From positions 363,677 through 427,676 of the forward strand of contig JAAFIQ010000002.1 in the NCBI GenBank assembly GCA_013298715.1: a DNA stretch of 64,000 nucleotides, read 5' to 3'. How positions within the stretch are numbered: the first letter of the stretch is position 1; every line of letters begins with the position of its first letter. The position numbers and the translations under genes are program-made. The notes under the pieces are model-generated. The model saw only the letters and a list, made by a program, of their open reading frames with translations, was not told the origin of the DNA and ran no database searches. The stretch comes from Bacteroidota bacterium. Lineage in GTDB: Bacteria > Bacteroidota > Bacteroidia > B-17B0 > Aurantibacillaceae. This document shows positions 1 to 8,388 of this stretch, in pieces.

Positions 1-160
1 AATCTATTTCAAATTCTTTTATATTAAAGTTTTGCAAAATTGAGGCCTAGGCTCTATTGTGTTTAGCATAGCCAGAACATAAATTTGTAATGTAATCATT
101 TGTAAGAATGCACAACATTCTTTAATAAATTAAAAAATTTAACCCCTAAAAACTAAAGTC
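1..160. other. Intergenic leader of the first gene
   Basis: No gene is visible. A small hairpin (AAGAATG at 104-110, CATTCTT at 116-122) lies upstream of the first coding region. It could be the end of a transcript entering from the left or part of the leader. No clear -7 box of the TAnnTTTG type was identified here. Confidence 0.4.
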
Positions 161-1651
161 ATGAAAAAAATCCTAACCCTCGTAGCACTCTTAATTGGGC
201 TAAATGCAAATAGTCAACAACAATGGAATGATGGTGATATTGCGCCAGATTTTACACTAAGCGATCAGTTTGGTGTGCAACATAATCTATACACACAACT
301 AAATTCAGGTAAAGTTGTACTTTTAGATTTTTCCTTCCCCGCTTGTAAATACTGTTGGGATGATTGTGTAGAGGGGAATTTAAGTAATTTGAATTCAGCT
401 TATGGTAAAGATGGCTCAAATCAAATTAGGACCTACATGATTGATATTTTAGGAGGATATAGGTCTATTCCAAATATGAATGGTTACGATACAACCAATC
501 AAAACATGTCGAGAGGAGATTTTATGCACTATGCAAATTATCCTATCTTAAATCAAGGAGATGATTATGGCGATACAATGAAGGTTATTGGTGCACCAAC
601 CTATATGTTGGTTTGTCCCAATAAAAAAGCGTATTCAATTAACGATGCCATGTTGGTTTCGGAAGCACAAAATTTATGCAGTTGTACACTTACAAAAACG
701 GTTAACAACCTCCGTATTTATCTTCCAGAGCTCACTACATGCGCTGGAATAAATCGAGTTAATGTTTTTGGAAATCTCATTAATACTGGAAGCAATAATA
801 TTACGAGCGCACGCATAAAATTAATGCTAAATAATACCGTATTAAAATCACAAACAATTAACTATACTGGTACCAACAATACCCAAGCCACAATGAGCCT
901 AGCAGAATTTAAGTTTGACAGTGTTTTGATTAATCAACCAATTGGGATCTATGGCAAAGGACCTTACAAGGTAATAGTAGATATGGTAAACGGAATTAAT
1001 TTAACTACGCCATTCGAGAAAATAGTAAAAATTACAAGAACCCAAGCACTTACAAGTGCCAGCTCATTAAGTGTTCAACTCAGAACAGATGCATTTTCAA
1101 CTCAAAATTCTTGGGTAATATACAATTCAAAAGGTAACGTGGTTCATCAAAACCCGGCAATTACAAACAATAACACCATTACCACAGTTGTTTCTTTGGC
1201 TAATAATGAATGCTATACAATCCGATTGAAGGATACAAAAGGTAATGGTATAGGAGTTGGAAGTTCTTTAAATTTTGGTTTTGTAAAAGTACTCACTCCT
1301 TCAAACACCATGCTGTGCAACCTTAAATACAGCGGCTTTAACTACGAGAATTTTGGGTATGATGTAATGTCTTCATTCCAAGTTGGAAGCCTTACATCCC
1401 TTTCAAATCTTGACGGTAATATCTTACCTAAACTTTCAATCTATCCAAATCCTACTAATGATAAGTTTAAGGTTGATTCAGAGCAAGAGTTAACCATAAA
1501 CTTAATGGATGTAACTGGCAAAAAGGTTAAAGAATTTAGAAATGTGGATAAGACTAAATGGCTTGATATTTCTGATTTAGAGGCAGGTTGCTATTTTGCT
1601 GAAGTAAATGAAGGTGAAAATTTTCAACCTATTAAAATAATTAAAAAATAA
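161..1651 (+). CDS. Thioredoxin-fold (TlpA/AhpC-like) protein with T9SS type A sorting domain
   Basis: This 496-residue protein starts with a signal peptide (about residues 1-18). Next comes a redoxin-like region opening with GDIAPDFTLSD and carrying a CKYC pair at residues 62-65, with a third Cys at 69; GAPTY further on fits the cis-proline site of thioredoxin folds. The middle (about 190-400) is a beta-rich region without a recognised family. The C-terminus contains SIYPNPTNDKF and ends in IKIIKK, the pattern of type A sorting domains that direct proteins through the type IX secretion system to the cell surface. Whether it acts as a disulfide or peroxide reductase outside the cell is inference. 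It appears to be a single-gene unit followed by a strong terminator hairpin. Confidence 0.85.
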   Translation: MKKILTLVALLIGLNANSQQQWNDGDIAPDFTLSDQFGVQHNLYTQLNSGKVVLLDFSFPACKYCWDDCVEGNLSNLNSAYGKDGSNQIRTYMIDILGGYRSIPNMNGYDTTNQNMSRGDFMHYANYPILNQGDDYGDTMKVIGAPTYMLVCPNKKAYSINDAMLVSEAQNLCSCTLTKTVNNLRIYLPELTTCAGINRVNVFGNLINTGSNNITSARIKLMLNNTVLKSQTINYTGTNNTQATMSLAEFKFDSVLINQPIGIYGKGPYKVIVDMVNGINLTTPFEKIVKITRTQALTSASSLSVQLRTDAFSTQNSWVIYNSKGNVVHQNPAITNNNTITTVVSLANNECYTIRLKDTKGNGIGVGSSLNFGFVKVLTPSNTMLCNLKYSGFNYENFGYDVMSSFQVGSLTSLSNLDGNILPKLSIYPNPTNDKFKVDSEQELTINLMDVTGKKVKEFRNVDKTKWLDISDLEAGCYFAEVNEGENFQPIKIIKK

Positions 1652-1756
1652 TTGTGTAAAAAATCTGTTTTCATTTCTGCACTGTAACTACCAAAAACAG
1701 TAAAAAAAATAGACCAATTTTGTTTTTATTTGTTATAATTTTAGGGTCTAATTTCA

Positions 1757-1810
1757 AAAAAAGGTGTTTTGCTAAAAGATATGATAATCTGATAGTAAAA
1801 TGCCTTTTTT
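1757..1810 (+). terminator. Rho-independent terminator hairpin after the T9SS thioredoxin-like gene
   Basis: An 18-bp stem with three G.U pairs (arms 1757-1774 and 1793-1810) closes an 18-nt loop. The A-run on the left and T-run on the right make it usable on either strand. It lies 106 nt after the stop codon of the preceding gene. The rest of the 1652-1945 gap is AT-rich and shows nothing else recognisable. Confidence 0.75.
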
Positions 1811-1945
1811 AGTTTAAGTAAAATGAAGCAGTAAACATAATTTTAAATTTTAGCATAATAAAGCCGGCTGCTCTTTGTATTATAACAAGATGCAGAATGA
1901 GTGTCTATCAATTATGGTAAAACTTCTATTTTAATAATTAAACTT

Positions 1946-1953
1946 TATATTTG
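1946..1953 (+). promoter_or_regulatory. -7 promoter box for tRNA-Arg
   Basis: TATATTTG matches the Bacteroidota -7 consensus TAnnTTTG and lies 12 nt before the tRNA. No good TTG -33 element is seen at the expected distance. Confidence 0.6.
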
Positions 1954-1965
1954 TAGCCTAATTTT

Positions 1966-2037
1966 GGTTTCATAGTTCAATGGATAGAATAGAAGTTTCC
2001 TAAACTTTTGATCCAGGTTCGATTCCTGGTGAGACCA
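1966..2037 (+). tRNA. tRNA-Arg(CCT)
   Basis: The cloverleaf can be folded by hand. The acceptor arms GGTTTCA and TGAGACC pair over 7 bp, the anticodon stem GAAGT/ACTTT encloses loop TTCCTAA with anticodon CCT, and the T arm is CCAGG-TTCGATT-CCTGG. The discriminator base is A and no CCA is encoded. CCT reads AGG arginine codons. Confidence 0.93.
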
Positions 2038-2105
2038 CACATTTTTGTCAATTTACTTTATTTGAAATTTTATAATTCTAAATTTATTTTAATAGTCAAT
2101 TTTAC

Positions 2106-2627
2106 ATGATATCAAACAACAACAACGACGATAACTTTTTAGAGCCAGACCCAATTGATCCTGAAAAATTATTTAATGAAGAAGAGTATTCTACCCTCAT
2201 TGTTAATAGAGATGGTTTTAGTAAAAAACAAAATGATATTGCCGATTTGATTGAAACCCTTTTTGAGAAAAAATTAAGTAGGACTGAACAAGAAGATATT
2301 TTTGACGCACTTAAAGCTGCAAACGCACAACAAATTTTAATTGATACAATTAAATCCTCGAAAAGTAACTATGAACAAACGGTTTTAACTCAAGCTTGCT
2401 GGGAATCAGGATTAGATTTTTCAGCTTACTTTTTATTTTTTGTTTCTTTAGCTTGCCAACCTGATGATTTATTGGGTATTGAGGCATTTTCAGTAATCGA
2501 AAATATTGAAACTAAAATTAATAATGAATTAATAACTCAAGGAATAGCATTAGTATCAAACTCAAAAAGTGTAAGCACAATCATTAAAAACGATTTATTA
2601 CACCATTTAGAAACAAGATTAACGTAA
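2106..2627 (+). CDS. Conserved acidic protein of unknown function
   Basis: This 173-residue soluble protein has no signal peptide. The N-terminus is rich in Asn and Asp, followed by a largely helical body (LIETLFEKKL, DIFDALKAANAQQILI) that may form HEAT-like helices; no family was recognised. Its stop codon overlaps the start of the next gene by one base (TAATG), so the two are probably translationally coupled. The neighbour is a type II NADH dehydrogenase, which suggests but does not prove a related role. It follows tRNA-Arg by 68 nt. Confidence 0.75.
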   Translation: MISNNNNDDNFLEPDPIDPEKLFNEEEYSTLIVNRDGFSKKQNDIADLIETLFEKKLSRTEQEDIFDALKAANAQQILIDTIKSSKSNYEQTVLTQACWESGLDFSAYFLFFVSLACQPDDLLGIEAFSVIENIETKINNELITQGIALVSNSKSVSTIIKNDLLHHLETRLT

Positions 2628-3877
2628 TGAAGAAGGTTCTAATAATTGGTGCAGGTTTTGCAGGTCTACGTTTGGCGCGTAAGTTAAAAAATCAGCCATT
2701 TGATGTTTGGTTAATTGATAAAAATAATTACTTCCAATTTCAACCTTTGTTTTATCAAGTGGCAACCTCTGGCCTAGAGCCAAGTTCCATTGCATTTCCA
2801 CTACGTAAAGTTTTTCAAAAACAGAAAAATATTACAATCCGTTGCGCCGAGGTACTCTCAATTTCAACCGAAAAAAATAATATTAATACCACAGTTGGAG
2901 AAATTAATTACGACTACCTTGTAGTGGCAAACGGTGCTGGCACTAACTTTTTTGGGAATACCGAGATTGAGCAAAATGCTTACCCAATGAAATCGGTTAG
3001 TGAGGCATTGTACCTAAGAAATAAATTGTTACAGAATATTGAGAATGCGTTAATTGTACAAAAAAATTTGCGCGCTCCTTATTTGAACGTTGTGCTTGTA
3101 GGTGCTGGCCCAACGGGTGTTGAGTTAAGTGGTGCAATAGCCGAAATGAAAAAAAATATTTTACCAAAAGATTATCCAGAAATTGATTTTTCGGTTATGA
3201 GTATTACTTTGGTGGAAGCAGCGCCTAAAACCCTTGCTGCCATGAGCGTTGAGGCGAGTGCAAAATCAGAAAAATATTTAAAAGATTTGGGAGTAACCGT
3301 GTTAACATCAACAAGTGTAACAAGTTATAATGGAGATGAAGTACTATTGTCTAACGGAAATAAAATTCAAACTAAAAATTTAATTTGGGCTGCAGGTGTT
3401 GTTGCAAATGGTTTAGAAGGCATACCAAAAGAGAGTAGGGGAAGAGGCAATAGAATTGTAGTAGATGAATTTTGCAAAGTAAAATCGTACAATAACATTT
3501 TTGCAATAGGTGATGTTGCTTTGATGAGTGTTAAGGATTATCCAAATGGCCATCCACAAGTTGCTACAGTAGCTAACGAACAAGCAGATAATGTAAAAAT
3601 AAATTTATTACACTCTATAAATAATAAACCACTTAAGCCATTTCAATACAGCAATAAAGGCAGTATGGCAACAGTTGGAAGGCATTTAGCAGTTGTAGAT
3701 TTACCCTTTATTAAATTTCAAGGTTTCTTTGCATGGATGTTTTGGATGTTTTTACACTTAATGTTAATACTTGGGACAAAAAATAAACTCCTTGTTTTTA
3801 TAAATTGGATGTGGAAATATTTTACATTTGATCAAAGCTTACGATTAATAATTAAACCTTATCAACGAAAAAAATAA
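2627..3877 (+). CDS. ndh: NAD(P)/FAD-dependent oxidoreductase, type II NADH dehydrogenase
   Basis: This 416-residue flavoprotein probably passes electrons from NADH to quinone without pumping protons. The FAD-binding motif VLIIGAGFAGLRLARKL is at the N-terminus, the NADH-binding motif VVLVGAGPTGVELSGAIAE is near residue 160, and the FAD-contacting NNIFAIGDVA is near 290. YFQFQPLFYQVATSGLEP is typical of the NDH-2 family. Hydrophobic and aromatic stretches near residues 365-395 (FFAWMFWMFLHLMLILG) would anchor it to the inner membrane. The start overlaps the preceding stop by one base, and fumarylacetoacetase begins 1 nt after its end, so the three look like one transcript. Confidence 0.9.
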   Translation: MKKVLIIGAGFAGLRLARKLKNQPFDVWLIDKNNYFQFQPLFYQVATSGLEPSSIAFPLRKVFQKQKNITIRCAEVLSISTEKNNINTTVGEINYDYLVVANGAGTNFFGNTEIEQNAYPMKSVSEALYLRNKLLQNIENALIVQKNLRAPYLNVVLVGAGPTGVELSGAIAEMKKNILPKDYPEIDFSVMSITLVEAAPKTLAAMSVEASAKSEKYLKDLGVTVLTSTSVTSYNGDEVLLSNGNKIQTKNLIWAAGVVANGLEGIPKESRGRGNRIVVDEFCKVKSYNNIFAIGDVALMSVKDYPNGHPQVATVANEQADNVKINLLHSINNKPLKPFQYSNKGSMATVGRHLAVVDLPFIKFQGFFAWMFWMFLHLMLILGTKNKLLVFINWMWKYFTFDQSLRLIIKPYQRKK

Positions 3878-3878
3878 T

Positions 3879-5129
3879 ATGGTATCATCTTTAAACTCTT
3901 GGTTCACAATTCCTGAAGATTCTGATTTTTCAATTTATAATTTGCCTTTCGGTATTTATAGTGATGAAAACGTGAAACACCACGTATGTTCTGCCATTGG
4001 CGATTATATAATTGATTTGTACGAGCTAGAAAGTGCAGATGTTTTTGACATTAACCGCTCCGTTTTTGATAAACAATTTTTAAATGATTTTATTGAATTG
4101 GGGAAACCGATTACAAATAAAGTGCGAGAAAAATTACAAAACTTATTATGCGATAGCAATTCTGTTTTAAAAACAAACGAATCCTTGTACAACCACGTGT
4201 TTAAAAAGCAAAGCGCGGTAAAAATGCTGATGCCAGTAAAAGTAGGCGACTATACTGATTTTTATAGTAGTATAGACCATGCAACGAATGTTGGTACCAT
4301 GTTTCGCGACCCAGCAAATGCATTATTACCAAATTGGAAACACTTACCAGTAGGCTATCATGGAAGAGCTTCTAGTATTTGTGTAAGTGGCCATTCCTTT
4401 CACCGCCCTCAGGGTCAGCAAAAGCCTGCAGATGCCGATTTACCTGTTTATGGTTTAAGTAAATTATTGGACATAGAATTAGAAACTGCTTTTATAATTG
4501 GAAAATCGACCGAAATGGGTGATAGCATTACTACCGCTAATGCTCAAGAACATATTTTTGGAATGGTATTGTTTAATGATTGGAGTGCGCGCGACATTCA
4601 AACTTGGGAGTATGTTCCTTTAGGACCATTTTTAGCAAAGAATTTTGCAAGTACTATTTCACCTTGGGTTGTAACCATTGAGGCGTTAGAACCCTTTAGG
4701 GTAAAGGGCTATGAACAAGAGCCAAAACTATTACCTTATTTGCAATATCAAGGAAATAAGAACATAGATATAAATTTAGAAGTTTACTTAACTCCACAAG
4801 GAGGAACAGAAAATAAAATTTGTACTAGCAATTACAAGTACATGTATTACACCATGGAGCAGCAATTGGCGCATCACACTGTGAACGGCTGCAATGTAAA
4901 TGTAGGAGATATGATGGCAAGTGGCACCATTAGCGGCCCGCAAGCACACGAGTATGGTAGTATGTTAGAATTAACTTGGAGAGGTACAAAGCCAATTAAA
5001 CTGAACGATGGTACTGAACGCAAATTTGTGAATGATAATGATACAATCACTATAAAAGGTTTTTGCCAAAAAGATGAAGTAAGAGTTGGCTTTGGTGAAT
5101 GCACAGCGACATTATTACCAGCTAAATAG
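3879..5129 (+). CDS. fahA: Fumarylacetoacetase
   Basis: This 416-residue enzyme, of normal family length, performs the last step of tyrosine breakdown, splitting fumarylacetoacetate into fumarate and acetoacetate. DFYSSIDHATNVGTMFR holds a metal-binding Asp and the catalytic His. DIELETAFIIG supplies the two metal-binding Glu, and NDWSARDIQTWEYVPLGPF the further Asp. The N-terminal SH3-like domain covers about residues 1-120. No other tyrosine-catabolic gene is nearby; it is probably co-transcribed with the NADH dehydrogenase, whose stop is 1 nt upstream. The following gene is convergent. Confidence 0.95.
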   Translation: MVSSLNSWFTIPEDSDFSIYNLPFGIYSDENVKHHVCSAIGDYIIDLYELESADVFDINRSVFDKQFLNDFIELGKPITNKVREKLQNLLCDSNSVLKTNESLYNHVFKKQSAVKMLMPVKVGDYTDFYSSIDHATNVGTMFRDPANALLPNWKHLPVGYHGRASSICVSGHSFHRPQGQQKPADADLPVYGLSKLLDIELETAFIIGKSTEMGDSITTANAQEHIFGMVLFNDWSARDIQTWEYVPLGPFLAKNFASTISPWVVTIEALEPFRVKGYEQEPKLLPYLQYQGNKNIDINLEVYLTPQGGTENKICTSNYKYMYYTMEQQLAHHTVNGCNVNVGDMMASGTISGPQAHEYGSMLELTWRGTKPIKLNDGTERKFVNDNDTITIKGFCQKDEVRVGFGECTATLLPAK

Positions 5130-5177
5130 AGTTTGAATTTAAGAAGAGGCTATTATAGAGCGCTTTTTACTCATAAC

Positions 5178-6020
5178 TTATTGTTTATTAAAGTTTGTTT
5201 CTAAAAATTTAAAAATTATATCGAAATGCTTTAATGGTTCAGTGTGTTTACCATCAATTACTTTATGTTCATAGTTATAATTAAACTTATTCTGTCTTAA
5301 TCTTTCTAACATCATTTCTGCCATTACTGTTGATGGGCAAATTTCATCTTTGTTGGCTGACATGAATAAAATAGGCCCATTAATTTGTTCAATTTTAATG
5401 GATGCTTTTTGAACTGAACCTGTATCTTTTAACATTGCTTCAAAAGCTCCTCGTAAATCGCGTTTCATTAGAAACGGAACCGACTCTTCGTTTACAGGAA
5501 CAAATGGTAATTCTTTATTTTGATAAGTCCAGCATGAGGTGGAAAAATGATTAGTATGCCCAGGAAAAACGGCATTGCTTCCAACAATACTTACCACACA
5601 GTTTATGTTTTTGTAATAGCTTCCAATAAGCAACGCTAAATCAGCGCCTCTTGAGCCCCCAACAAGTGCGATTTTTTTGCCGTTTATTTTTTTATTTTTT
5701 GTGGCAATTTCAATAGCATTATAAACATCTTCAATTGCGATTTTATTAAGCGTATCTGGTGTACCCTTAGCCCCAAAATAACCAATCGCCAAAAATGCAT
5801 ATCCCTTATCAAGAAATTCATCTCTCGTTTTTTTCCAATAATCGCTTGACCATGCATTACCACCTTCAGAACCACCAAGGCCCACAACAATTGGTTGATT
5901 TTTTCCTTTACCTAGATATAAAACACTTTCGGTATTTATTGTTTGCAAAGTAATTTGAGAACCTGCGCTAATAGAAAAAAGAATGCTTAAAATTATAAAT
6001 AGTTTATTATGGTTTTTCAT
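5178..6020 (-). CDS. Secreted alpha/beta hydrolase of the BAAT/acyl-CoA thioesterase C-terminal family
   Basis: From the ATG at 6020 the protein has 280 residues and begins with a signal peptide (MKNHNKLFIILSILFSISAG). A longer reading from a TTG at 6047 is less likely because it would place residues ahead of the signal. The nucleophile elbow is VGGSRGAD, with Ser between glycines; GLGGSEGG near the start fits the oxyanion-side loop, and a late DGKHTEPLKH supplies the probable catalytic His. The family includes acyl-CoA thioesterases and bile-acid conjugating enzymes, but the substrate of periplasmic bacterial members is unknown. It is convergent with fahA. Confidence 0.8.
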   Translation of the reverse strand: MKNHNKLFIILSILFSISAGSQITLQTINTESVLYLGKGKNQPIVVGLGGSEGGNAWSSDYWKKTRDEFLDKGYAFLAIGYFGAKGTPDTLNKIAIEDVYNAIEIATKNKKINGKKIALVGGSRGADLALLIGSYYKNINCVVSIVGSNAVFPGHTNHFSTSCWTYQNKELPFVPVNEESVPFLMKRDLRGAFEAMLKDTGSVQKASIKIEQINGPILFMSANKDEICPSTVMAEMMLERLRQNKFNYNYEHKVIDGKHTEPLKHFDIIFKFLETNFNKQ

Positions 6021-6085
6021 TTTATTTTTTTGAGCTACAAAGGTCAATTATTATTTTTTAATTCTATTTGACCTATATCAAAAAA

Positions 6086-6667
6086 TTACTTTTCGGCTCT
6101 TATTCTGCTTAATGTTTCTTGAGTAATTCCTAAGTAAGAAGATACCATACCCAATGGAATGCGGTGAAAAATATCATGATATATTTCGCAAAAGTGTATG
6201 TATTTTTCTTTTGCTGTAGTAAAACGCATAGATGTGATTCTTTCGAGGTAATGCCCAAATACTGTTCCCATTGAGAGTCGTGCATAACGTTCCATTTCTG
6301 GGAAGTTGTCGAATAGAAAAACAAGGTCTTTTACATTTAGAGAATAACATTCAGTTTCTTCAAGCGTATCAATAGAGTAAATATCCAATTTTTGCTGCAT
6401 AAAGCTCCTTGGTGAGTTTACCCACTCATTTTCGGCGCTGAAATACTCTGAAATTTCTTTACCATCTTTTATAAAATAAGTACGCATTAAACCCTTTCGA
6501 ATAAAATAACTTTTAGAACATATATTCTGTGCATTGTGAACTAATTCACCTTTCTTGAAAGTTGTTGGAATAATTCTGTTGGCAAGTTCACTTTTTAAAG
6601 TATCGCTTAGACGAATATACTTTTCAAAGTGTTGGAAAATTGACTTTGTATGTTTGTTTATTGACAA
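6086..6667 (-). CDS. Crp/Fnr-family transcriptional regulator
   Basis: This 193-residue protein has an N-terminal cyclic-nucleotide-binding-like beta-roll (KKGELVHNAQ, FIRKGLMRTYFIKDGKE) and a C-terminal helix-turn-helix with MVSSYLGITQETLSRIR. These small Bacteroidota Crp-like regulators often lack clear ligand residues, and none can be assigned here. The start used is a TTG; there is no in-frame ATG that would keep the effector domain, so the exact start is uncertain. It ends 65 nt before the hydrolase gene on the same strand, so it may regulate or be co-transcribed with it. Confidence 0.85.
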   Translation of the reverse strand: MSINKHTKSIFQHFEKYIRLSDTLKSELANRIIPTTFKKGELVHNAQNICSKSYFIRKGLMRTYFIKDGKEISEYFSAENEWVNSPRSFMQQKLDIYSIDTLEETECYSLNVKDLVFLFDNFPEMERYARLSMGTVFGHYLERITSMRFTTAKEKYIHFCEIYHDIFHRIPLGMVSSYLGITQETLSRIRAEK

Positions 6668-6809
6668 ATTATTTTTTTGGCGATTGGATTAAATATACTT
6701 GCTTTTAAATAAAGGTAGTGTAAAGACCCCTCTAATTGAAATAGTTTGAAAAATATATAAAAAACGTTACTACCAATATAGTGTTGTTGTTTTTATGATT
6801 AAATCACTC

Positions 6810-7109
6810 TTAAAATCTAATAGAAAGTTGCAATTGTCCGCCGAAACCCAACTCAACAATTTTTTGAAGTGTGGAAATTCGAACTTCTTTAATGTTATTT
6901 TCAATTTTTGAAATGTAAGATTTTGTGGTACCACATTTTTCAGCAAGTTCATTTTGAGTTAATCCTCTTTCAATTCTTGCATCATGAATTAAAGCCCCTA
7001 TTTTAAAGGTTTCATAACCTGCCTCTAACTTCTCACGTTTCGTAGTTCCTCGTTTACCGTAATGCAATTCTTTAAATTGCTCTAAGGTTTTAATGTTGTT
7101 TTTTTTCAT
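6810..7109 (-). CDS. XRE-family antitoxin, HigA-like
   Basis: This 99-residue protein has a helix-turn-helix near residues 38-92 (LIHDARIERGLTQNELAEKCGTT, then KSYISKIENNIKEV), typical of XRE/HigA antitoxins. Its ATG lies inside the end of the upstream toxin gene (20-nt overlap), the toxin-first order characteristic of HigBA modules. The protein should bind and neutralise the toxin and repress the pair through the inverted repeat at 7457-7488. Family placement is from motifs only. Confidence 0.85.
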   Translation of the reverse strand: MKKNNIKTLEQFKELHYGKRGTTKREKLEAGYETFKIGALIHDARIERGLTQNELAEKCGTTKSYISKIENNIKEVRISTLQKIVELGFGGQLQLSIRF

Positions 7110-7452
7110 TGAAATATTCCTCCTTAATTTTAATTGCTTTTTCTAATTCTTGCTTTGGTGTTTTTTGAGTTTTCTTTTGAAATCCATTTGCCAAAACAAC
7201 TAATTTACCTTCATCAAAAAAACAAAATATTCTATAAATATCACTTGCTAGCTGAACTCGTATTTCATATAAACTATTTATGGATTCAAGATGTTTTAAA
7301 TATGTTTCTGGAATTCTATCAAGCTCCTCAATTAAGTCAAATGTCCAAATTATTTTATCTTGTACTTTTCGTTTTTGTTTAATAAAAAAGTTATTAAAAT
7401 AGTCTTTATAAAATATTATAGTTCGTGTTTTTTGTTTTTTACCCACACACAA
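7090..7452 (-). CDS. RelE/HigB-like toxin of a type II toxin-antitoxin pair
   Basis: This protein of up to 120 residues has the HigB/Gp49-like pattern YEIRVQLASDIYRIFCFFDEGKLVVLANGFQKKTQKTP, split here as YEIRVQLASDIYRIF and ANGFQKKTQKTP. Such toxins are usually ribosome-dependent mRNA interferases. The antitoxin gene follows with a 20-nt overlap. The true start is unclear: the TTG at 7452 is part of the -7 promoter box, and the alternative GTG at 7446 would be almost leaderless. Basic residues near the N-terminus fit an RNA-binding toxin. The operator upstream supports an active, self-regulated locus. Confidence 0.82.
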   Translation of the reverse strand: MCVGKKQKTRTIIFYKDYFNNFFIKQKRKVQDKIIWTFDLIEELDRIPETYLKHLESINSLYEIRVQLASDIYRIFCFFDEGKLVVLANGFQKKTQKTPKQELEKAIKIKEEYFNEKKQH

Positions 7453-7488
7453 ATATAAATAAAGTTGTTCTAAAGTGCAACTTTATTT
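7450..7488 (-). promoter_or_regulatory. Promoter with overlapping operator of the toxin-antitoxin pair
   Basis: On the minus strand a TTG (plus positions 7478-7480) is followed after 20 nt by TATATTTG (7457-7450), a full Bacteroidota-type promoter. A perfect 11-bp inverted repeat (AAATAAAGTTG at 7457-7467, CAACTTTATTT at 7478-7488, 10-bp spacer) spans the region between and over both elements. A repressor bound there would block RNA polymerase, so it is the likely antitoxin operator. Confidence 0.75.
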
Positions 7489-7673
7489 TGCATCAAAACT
7501 CAACAAGGTTGCTAACTAAACTCCAAAGCTTCCAGCTACGCCGTTTAGCAACCGTTGGCGACGGTTTCGTTACCCCGGTCATATAACAACTTTTCTTTTC
7601 TGTATCCATTTTTTATTTTCATTTTATAGCTATTAAAAATTTTAAGTAAAGACAAACTGAATAATCTCTTTGC

Positions 7674-8096
7674 TCATTTAATTTCGCCTTTATCAATCTC
7701 TAAAATATAGGTAGCCCTACCTTTTAAACAACCTTTTTTACTTGTTAAACCTTCTTTTAATTCCAATATTTCTTTCCAGTTTTTCATATCAAATGGATTT
7801 ATGTTGAAATTACCCTCAACTGGGATTATTTGCAAAGTGTCAAAAAAAGTATTGATTAATGAGTCTTTTAAACTTAGATCAAAACAGTCAAAGCTTGATT
7901 CAAATTTTGTGATAGTTTCATTTGTATGAATTGTATTTATCTCAGAATGACCATTACATTTTTTGCAATGACTTTTTAATGCAAATTTATGTTTTGTGTT
8001 ATTGATAAATTTAAAATCATACAATACTGGTGCTGGTTCTACTACGCAGCAAGTAAAAAAAATAACCATGATTATGTAAAGAAATAGCTTTACCAA
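7674..8096 (-). CDS. Small probable lipoprotein of unknown function
   Basis: This 140-residue protein has a short hydrophobic N-terminus ending in FFTCC, a plausible lipobox with lipidated Cys. The start is a TTG; the first ATG (residue 10) would leave too short a signal, so the TTG is preferred. The body holds a CKKCNG pair near residue 45 and a later KKGCLKG. No family was recognised. It lies with another small Cys-rich lipoprotein in an accessory patch beside the toxin-antitoxin genes. Confidence 0.55.
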   Translation of the reverse strand: MVKLFLYIIMVIFFTCCVVEPAPVLYDFKFINNTKHKFALKSHCKKCNGHSEINTIHTNETITKFESSFDCFDLSLKDSLINTFFDTLQIIPVEGNFNINPFDMKNWKEILELKEGLTSKKGCLKGRATYILEIDKGEIK

Positions 8097-8148
8097 TTTA
8101 ATTTGTATTTGGATTTAGCTTACTTAGTAAACTAGAGTTAACTAAAAT

Positions 8149-8349
8149 CTAATTCACTATATAACATTTCTGTTCATTGAATGGATTTTGTTTATTCGAA
8201 CATTTCTTTTGAGCATCTATTTTCGAATTTGCTTTCACTGAAAAAGCATCACAACTTCTAGGGTCAGGGCAATAGCAATCGTATTCTTTATGGCAAGCAA
8301 ATGCAAGTATTATGAACAAAATAAATATAGAAAAAGAAATTAATTTCAT
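8149..8349 (-). CDS. Small Cys-rich lipoprotein of unknown function
   Basis: This 66-residue protein starts MKLISFSIFILFIILAFAC, a clear signal peptide with an LAFAC lipobox. The mature part is only about 48 residues with several Cys (YDCYCPDPRSC, KKCSN, QKCYIV), which could form disulfides in the periplasm. No family was recognised. It is 52 nt upstream of the other small lipoprotein on the same strand, so they may be co-transcribed. Confidence 0.6.
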   Translation of the reverse strand: MKLISFSIFILFIILAFACHKEYDCYCPDPRSCDAFSVKANSKIDAQKKCSNKQNPFNEQKCYIVN

Positions 8350-8388
8350 CTTTTTTAATTACACAAAACAATAATTTTATTCTGCAAC

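Noticed and set aside
5684..6324. Extra reading frames within the hydrolase and Crp-like genes
   Set aside because: They are in alternative frames of well-supported genes and show no independent features.
6770..6952. 60-residue minus-strand reading frame overlapping the antitoxin gene
   Set aside because: It lies in another frame of the XRE gene; the XRE helix-turn-helix supports the 6810-7109 frame instead.
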